A stretch of 64,000 nucleotides of DNA from positions 186,001 through 250,000 of the forward strand of contig JAZKXT010000004.1 in assembly GCA_045611765.1 (NCBI GenBank), in the 5' to 3' direction. Shown piece by piece: positions 60,545 to 64,000 of this stretch. How positions within the stretch are numbered: the first letter of the stretch is position 1; each line of letters begins with the position of its first letter. Source of the stretch: UMGS1649 sp045611765. Lineage in GTDB: Bacteria; Bacillota; Clostridia; TANB77; CAG-465. A program made the position numbers and the translations under genes. The notes below the pieces were generated by a model. The model had not been told where the DNA came from. It did no database searches and saw only the letters and a program-made list of their open reading frames with translations.

Positions 60545-62026
60545 CTAATATAATTCATTATTAAAACTGTCAACTTCTTCAAGCGTTATGCAATAACCCA
60601 AATTATTTCTTTCTGTCTGATTAATAATATTACTTTCGTTTATATTATAATTAAGCCAAGTAGAATTCCATATCAGAACATCTGGTTCTATAACCTTTTT
60701 ACATATTGTTTCATCAAAATTATAATCCTTTTCTACAGATATTATTAATCTTTGAAGCCATATACTAAGGTATTCCGTATTTGGGATTTCTTTAAATTTA
60801 TTTCTTATATTTCCAATTAAATTTACTTTTGCTTTTTTGGTCAAACTTTTAGATATTTCACTAATAAGCGCTATACATATATTAATATTTTTGGGATTAT
60901 TAATCATTATATCTACCAAAATACTAGTTAGCTGTTCGTGTTTTTTAGGGCTATTCTTTATATTTTTAATTTTCTTCTCATATAAATTAGACAATAATGC
61001 CTTTTGTCTACTACTATTTGGATATTTATCACCTATTTGTTTTATAATTAACAACTGTTTTTCTATGGATAATGATTTTATATAACCTACACCCAAATAC
61101 TCATATTTATCTTCTTTCATGCTATTTGCAATAATATCCGTTGTTATTTTTGTTTTCTTGTCATTAACTTTTAAATTAAGGTGCAATAAAACTTGGGTAA
61201 GTTGTTTTAATATTACACTAATTGTTAATTCGTCATTAGCAAATATTCTATAGTCATCTCTAAATCTTAAAATTTTATAATCGCTTATATTAAGACTTTC
61301 TAGCTTTTCATCTAACAACTGGTCTGCGTAGCCTAAAATCAGCTCTGCTATAAAGTCTGTAACAATACTACCTTGTGGTATTCCATTTGTTTGAGAATAA
61401 TTCATTTCTTGAAAAATGCTGTCAATTTTACTACCAAGTAATTTCTTTTCTTTTCTATCATTTTTTGCATCTATTTCACCGTGAAGAGCCCAAGCAATAG
61501 TGTGTGTATAAATAGAGCCATAACAATTTGAGATGTCAGTAGTAGCCATATATTTATAATTCAATGCTAACTTTATTGATTTTTGTTCTATTTTATTTAT
61601 CCAATTAAGAATGTTTGCCTTTTTATCACCTTTTTTGCTTTTAGATTCATTTGGTAGGCTACAGCACTCTATTTTGCTATTTTTTTGAAACTCCTTAAAT
61701 TTATTTTTTATTATTAACCAATTTTCTTCTTCAGTAATTAAATTTACTAATGCAACGTATAAAAAAGGATGTATTAATTCAAGTGGGCGCCAATCATATT
61801 TACCATTTTTGTTTTTATATATTTTATAATTAACATCATTATAATTTCCTGGTTTGTCTCCATTCTTATAAAAACTCTTATAATCCTTATTTTCCAGTTT
61901 TTTGCTTATTGTAGTTATAATTTTTTCAAAATCAAAATAAGGTGGTAAATCTATAGTAGTATAGCTATCCGGTTTTAGAAAAAATTGTCTTGCTTTAATA
62001 TTCCCCATATTTAATACACATTTCAT
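60545..62026 (-). CDS. Reverse transcriptase, defence-type (DRT/UG-like) candidate
   Basis: ATG 62026 (MKCVLNMGNIKARQFFLKPD) follows TTGGAGTGAG; the frame extends to 62083 but crosses a TATAAT promoter. 493 residues. RT palm motifs: motif A MATTDISNCYGSIYTHTIAW, motif B GIPQGSIVTDFIAELILGYA, and catalytic box ILRFRDDYRIF with D-D kept (257-258). An N-terminal KYDWRPLELIHPFLYVALVN block and a 170-residue helical C-terminus are unlike group II intron or retron enzymes (no maturase or zinc domain). Resembles unassigned defence-type RTs; the subtype is not determined. Confidence 0.8.
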   Translation of the reverse strand: MKCVLNMGNIKARQFFLKPDSYTTIDLPPYFDFEKIITTISKKLENKDYKSFYKNGDKPGNYNDVNYKIYKNKNGKYDWRPLELIHPFLYVALVNLITEEENWLIIKNKFKEFQKNSKIECCSLPNESKSKKGDKKANILNWINKIEQKSIKLALNYKYMATTDISNCYGSIYTHTIAWALHGEIDAKNDRKEKKLLGSKIDSIFQEMNYSQTNGIPQGSIVTDFIAELILGYADQLLDEKLESLNISDYKILRFRDDYRIFANDELTISVILKQLTQVLLHLNLKVNDKKTKITTDIIANSMKEDKYEYLGVGYIKSLSIEKQLLIIKQIGDKYPNSSRQKALLSNLYEKKIKNIKNSPKKHEQLTSILVDIMINNPKNINICIALISEISKSLTKKAKVNLIGNIRNKFKEIPNTEYLSIWLQRLIISVEKDYNFDETICKKVIEPDVLIWNSTWLNYNINESNIINQTERNNLGYCITLEEVDSFNNELY

Positions 62027-62071
62027 AATACTCACTCCAATAAAAACATTTAAATAATATTCCACGCATTT

Positions 62072-62077
62072 ATTATA
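62072..62077 (-). promoter_or_regulatory. Extended -10 of the reverse transcriptase gene
   Basis: On the minus strand TGTGG-TATAAT: an extended -10 (TGnTATAAT) at 62072-62077 without a good -35. It lies inside the longer open frame and supports the later start. Confidence 0.6.
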
Positions 62078-62316
62078 CCACACTTAACCGCTTTTAGATA
62101 TCCTTCTAAAAATTTTCTTTGGCTATATTTATATATGTTATTACATTTTCAAATTATTTTACATTATATCGCCAAAATTATTATGTTTTTCCTTAATATA
62201 TTAAGTATTTCAAACATTATTTCTATATATTAATGATTGTTATTGGTTAATAATTTTAATCTCTTATTTTGTTTAATAGTTTTGTTTTTTGACTATACAA
62301 TCTATTTAAATGTGAC

Positions 62317-62347
62317 AAAAGAACGTATGCAGATGCATCGTTCTTTT
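62317..62347. terminator. Hairpin between the 81-residue gene and the RT
   Basis: AAAAGAACG/CGTTCTTTT stem with a 13-base loop and T tracts each side. It can end the minus-strand gene 62388-62633. Confidence 0.65.
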
Positions 62348-62387
62348 TTACTAGCGAAGTTTCGCGAACTTTTTTCCCCAATACTCA

Positions 62388-62633
62388 CTATGTTCCAATT
62401 ATTAATGTTTTTGAAAACAACTTTCTTAAAGCTTTTTTATCTTTAAATGCAATTCTCCATGTTACACCAGACACTTCATTTTTAGTGTAATATATTTCGT
62501 TTGGTTCTGGAAGTTGCTTTATTAATCTTTGAATTACAACTTTCTTACTTGTATAGAATATTACCATCCTAGAATAATAATCTACTACTATATTTGTTTC
62601 TTGTTCTTCTTTATCTGTTTTATATATTTTCAT
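62388..62633 (-). CDS. Uncharacterised island protein (81 aa)
   Basis: ATG 62633 (MKIYKTDKEEQETNIVVDYY) follows TGGAGG; an ATG at 62645 is less well placed. Not recognised. Beta-rich start (IVVDYYSRMVIFYTSKKVVI), then KQLPEPNEIYYTKNEVSGVT and a basic helix (KDKKALRKLFSK). Small basic proteins of this shape often accompany mobile elements. No DNA-binding motif confirmed. Confidence 0.55.
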   Translation of the reverse strand: MKIYKTDKEEQETNIVVDYYSRMVIFYTSKKVVIQRLIKQLPEPNEIYYTKNEVSGVTWRIAFKDKKALRKLFSKTLIIGT

Positions 62634-62888
62634 TGTTTCCTCCATTCTATTTTTTATTTAAATCATTGTTATTTTTTTAATTCGTACTTTTAAATTTTAA
62701 TATACTAGCCTGTCATTTTTTGATATGCTGTTAGTCGAGTGGCTCAAACTCAACTATCAAAATTTGATAATGTTATAATTGTTATTTCTTGCTATAGAAT
62801 AAGTTTCTATAACTATTTTTTTATTTTAAATTTAATTGATGTCTTCCTTATCATTTTTTAACAATACTATATTTATTTACCATACCAC

Positions 62889-63276
62889 TTATTTATTTTT
62901 ATACCATTTGCAAGAAAATTTATAAGTGTCTGCAACATGAATATATTTGTTTCCCATTATTCTTTCAACAAGACCAGCTTCTACTAATTGTTCAAAACTT
63001 TTTCTAATTGTGTTTATGCTATAACCAGTATCTTGTTTTGCAATAGATAATGCATATTGTTTTTCAGGTTTGCCACAGCTTGACATTCTCATAGTGATAT
63101 AAAGGCTTTTTGAAGCATCACTTAGTTTTGTTCCTTTTTCGCTTTTCCAACTAACCATATAATCCCATATAGTTTTAGATATTCTAACATAAGCATCATT
63201 TTTACTTATTTCGTTAGACACTGAACTTTCATAATCATTAAATTTTGCTTTTTTTCTTATACTTATTGGATGCCAT
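62889..63276 (-). pseudogene. Winged-helix regulator or replication protein, frameshifted
   Basis: The readable frame starts at GTG 63221 without a good site. Upstream in another frame is ATG 63276 behind AGGTGATAGAT, giving MASNKYKKK and then a stop. Removing one base from the run of seven T's (63249-63255) joins both parts into one product, MASNKYKKKAKFNDYESSVS, that leads into NEISKNDAYVRISKTIWDYM. The C-terminal half has a winged helix (SIAKQDTGYSINTIRKSFEQ, LVEAGLVERIMGNKYIHVAD). Likely a DNA-binding protein disabled by a +1 shift, unless it is a sequencing error or slippery expression. Confidence 0.7.
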
Positions 63277-63336
63277 ATCTATCACCTAAACTGTAACACG
63301 CCGTTCATCTCTTTCATTGTAATTTTCAGTTAATAA

Positions 63337-63477
63337 TGTGATTTTAACATTATTTCAATTTGTTCTAAAATATTTCTAACCAGCTTATTTGCTGTCTTTC
63401 AAGCATTGTATTTGTTTTCTATTATCTTGATTTATTTTTATTTATTTCAAATTTCGTCACAAATCCGTCACAATTTT
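63337..63477. repeat. Subterminal repeat, right copy
   Basis: Partner of 57088-57228, in direct orientation and immediately inside the right attachment copy; contains the CGTCACA pair at 63455-63472. Confidence 0.75.
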
Positions 63478-63487
63478 AATTTGCAAT

Positions 63488-63544
63488 ATACGCAAAAAGA
63501 AGGCCTTTAAGCCTTCTAATATGGTCGGAGTGACAGGACCCGAA
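63488..63544. repeat. Right attachment-site copy, inside intact tRNA-Pro
   Basis: Matches 57031-57087. Contains the tRNA-Pro terminator hairpin AGAAGGC/GCCTTCT and the tRNA 3' end. The end of identity (63544) falls in the T-arm. Confidence 0.9.
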
Positions 63545-63597
63545 CCTGCGACCTCATGGTCCCAAACCACGCGCTCTACCAACTGAGCTACACCCCG
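63522..63597 (-). tRNA. tRNA-Pro (anticodon TGG)
   Basis: 76 nt with encoded CCA. Acceptor stem CGGGGTG/CACTCCG (one G-T pair), D-arm GTAGCTCAGTTGGTAGAGC, anticodon stem CGTGG/CCATG with loop TTTGGGA, T-arm GCAGGTTCGGGTCCTGT. It remains intact because the island restores its 3' end. A good sigma-A promoter lies upstream. Confidence 0.97.
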
Positions 63598-63608
63598 ATA
63601 CGAACTAT

Positions 63609-63637
63609 ATTATAATATAATTGTTGAAAAAATGCAA
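63609..63637 (-). promoter_or_regulatory. Sigma-A promoter of tRNA-Pro
   Basis: On the minus strand: TTGCAT (63632-63637), 17 bp, TATAAT (63609-63614), 12 bp before the tRNA. Confidence 0.82.
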
Positions 63638-63652
63638 GTATTCTGTTAAAAT
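63624..63652 (+). promoter_or_regulatory. Sigma-A promoter of acpS
   Basis: TTGAAA (63624-63629), 17 bp, TAAAAT (63647-63652); overlaps the divergent tRNA-Pro promoter. Confidence 0.72.
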
Positions 63653-63676
63653 TTATATGTGAATTGGAGGATTTTT

Positions 63677-64000
63677 ATGAAAATTTACTGTGGTACAGAT
63701 ATTATAGAGGTAGAAAGAATTAAGAAAGCTATACTTTCTACGCCTAAATTTAAAGAAAAAATATTTACTCCAGCTGAAGTATCTTATGCCGAAAACAAGG
63801 GTGATGTTACTAAATACCAACATTACGCAGGAAGATTTGCAGCTAAGGAAGCTATATATAAAAGTATATCTAATGTGTATGCTCATGTTGAACTTGGACA
63901 AATTGAAATTATAAACGATGCATCTAATTATAACAGACCTAAGGTTATAATCTACAACTCAGAATTTAATAAGATTGCTCAAAATATACACATTGATGTT
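63677..64000 (+). CDS. acpS: Holo-[acyl-carrier-protein] synthase, partial
   Basis: The first 108 codons; the frame runs off the right edge. ATG 63677 follows TGGAGG. N-terminal YCGTDIIEVERIKKAILSTP has the metal-binding Asp of G-x-D-[IL], and YAGRFAAKEAIYKSIS has the conserved Glu/Lys motif. It transfers 4'-phosphopantetheine from CoA to acyl carrier protein. The family is about 120-130 residues long, so most of the protein is here. Confidence 0.95.
   Translation, partial: MKIYCGTDIIEVERIKKAILSTPKFKEKIFTPAEVSYAENKGDVTKYQHYAGRFAAKEAIYKSISNVYAHVELGQIEIINDASNYNRPKVIIYNSEFNKIAQNIHIDV

Larger units (their letters stand above)
62027..62387. other. Gene-less stretch upstream of the RT
   Basis: 361 bp. 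It contains the RT promoter and an AT-rich region with a hairpin at 62317-62347. No open frame with a ribosome site. A template or guide RNA for the RT could lie here, but none is visible from sequence. Confidence 0.5.
57031..63544. mobile_element. Integrated genomic island in tRNA-Pro (integrase-less)
   Basis: About 6.5 kb bounded by 57-bp direct repeats (57031-57087 and 63488-63544, one mismatch) made of the 3' end of tRNA-Pro plus its terminator hairpin. Cargo: a 75-residue protein, a DEAH helicase with repeats, a reverse transcriptase, an 81-residue protein and a frameshifted winged-helix gene, all minus strand. No integrase, relaxase or phage gene is inside, so it is non-autonomous or decayed. 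The helicase plus RT content suggests a defence cargo; this is inference. Confidence 0.8.

Noticed and set aside
62701..62888. Remnant coding sequence near 62.7 kb (short frame ending EFEPLD)
   Set aside because: Too short, with no start site; may be a decayed mobile-element gene end but cannot be supported.

Overview
This window is AT-rich chromosomal DNA from a spore-forming member of the Clostridia (low-GC Firmicutes), probably an uncultured gut lineage. The lineage call rests on gene content. A sporulation set is present: sigK with its pro-sequence, a spoIID-spoIIQ-spoIIID-mbl block, a SipL-type DUF3794/LysM coat protein and yunB. Conserved Firmicutes clusters are also present: ireB-ruvX-DUF1292, gdpP-rplI-dnaB-tilS-ftsH, rpsF-ssb-rpsR and metG-lepB-holB-ricT. 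Strong AGGAGG ribosome sites and sigma-A promoters with 17-bp spacers occur throughout. Most genes lie on the minus strand. Plus-strand exceptions are rplM-rpsI, mecA, ppdK, acpS, a DUF1540 gene and two pairs of orphan genes.

Layout. 1-8.8 kb: a partial PLP enzyme, a WG-repeat protein, the ireB operon, then a signalling/assembly stretch (degenerate GGDEF protein, CpaE/TadZ-like ATPase, VirB2-like subunit), two half-size TauE proteins and an HD-EAL protein. 9-17 kb: rplM-rpsI, sipL-yunB behind a sigma-E-like promoter, lemA-DUF3137, tRNA-Thr, sigK, and a candidate small RNA next to two tandem Spo0A boxes. 17-28 kb: tcdA and a U32 peptidase, then mbl, spoIIID, spoIIQ and spoIID, next to an orphan VirD4/TraG coupling ATPase. 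28-37 kb: housekeeping operons. 37.5-42.6 kb: a reduced Tad/Flp-type pilus cluster with no TadA ATPase, read from a sigma-A promoter with tandem Spo0A-like boxes just upstream. 42.7-46.5 kb: ftsE, ftsX and ruvA. 46.6-57 kb: orphan genes, ppdK, a ferredoxin, the metG cluster and a secreted nuclease.

Two things stand out. First, the ftsX gene (42756-45068) encodes one 770-residue polypeptide. FtsX is followed by a charged cytoplasmic linker, a fifth hydrophobic segment with a possible signal-peptidase site, a PcsB/CwlO/EnvC-like coiled coil and an M23 endopeptidase domain. The divisome ABC regulator and the hydrolase it normally controls as a separate protein are therefore fused. Second, 57031-63544 is a genomic island in the 3' end of a tRNA-Pro gene. 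It is bounded by 57-bp direct repeats (one mismatch) and a second pair of subterminal repeats. It has no integrase and carries a DEAH helicase with six helicase-associated repeats, a reverse transcriptase resembling defence-type enzymes, and a winged-helix gene frameshifted in a homopolymer. It is a candidate defence island.

Spo0A links several parts of the window: tandem boxes with the classic 7+3+7 spacing occur at the candidate small RNA and at the Tad promoter, suggesting both respond to entry into sporulation. All functional statements come from reading the sequence and from family knowledge; no database search was run.
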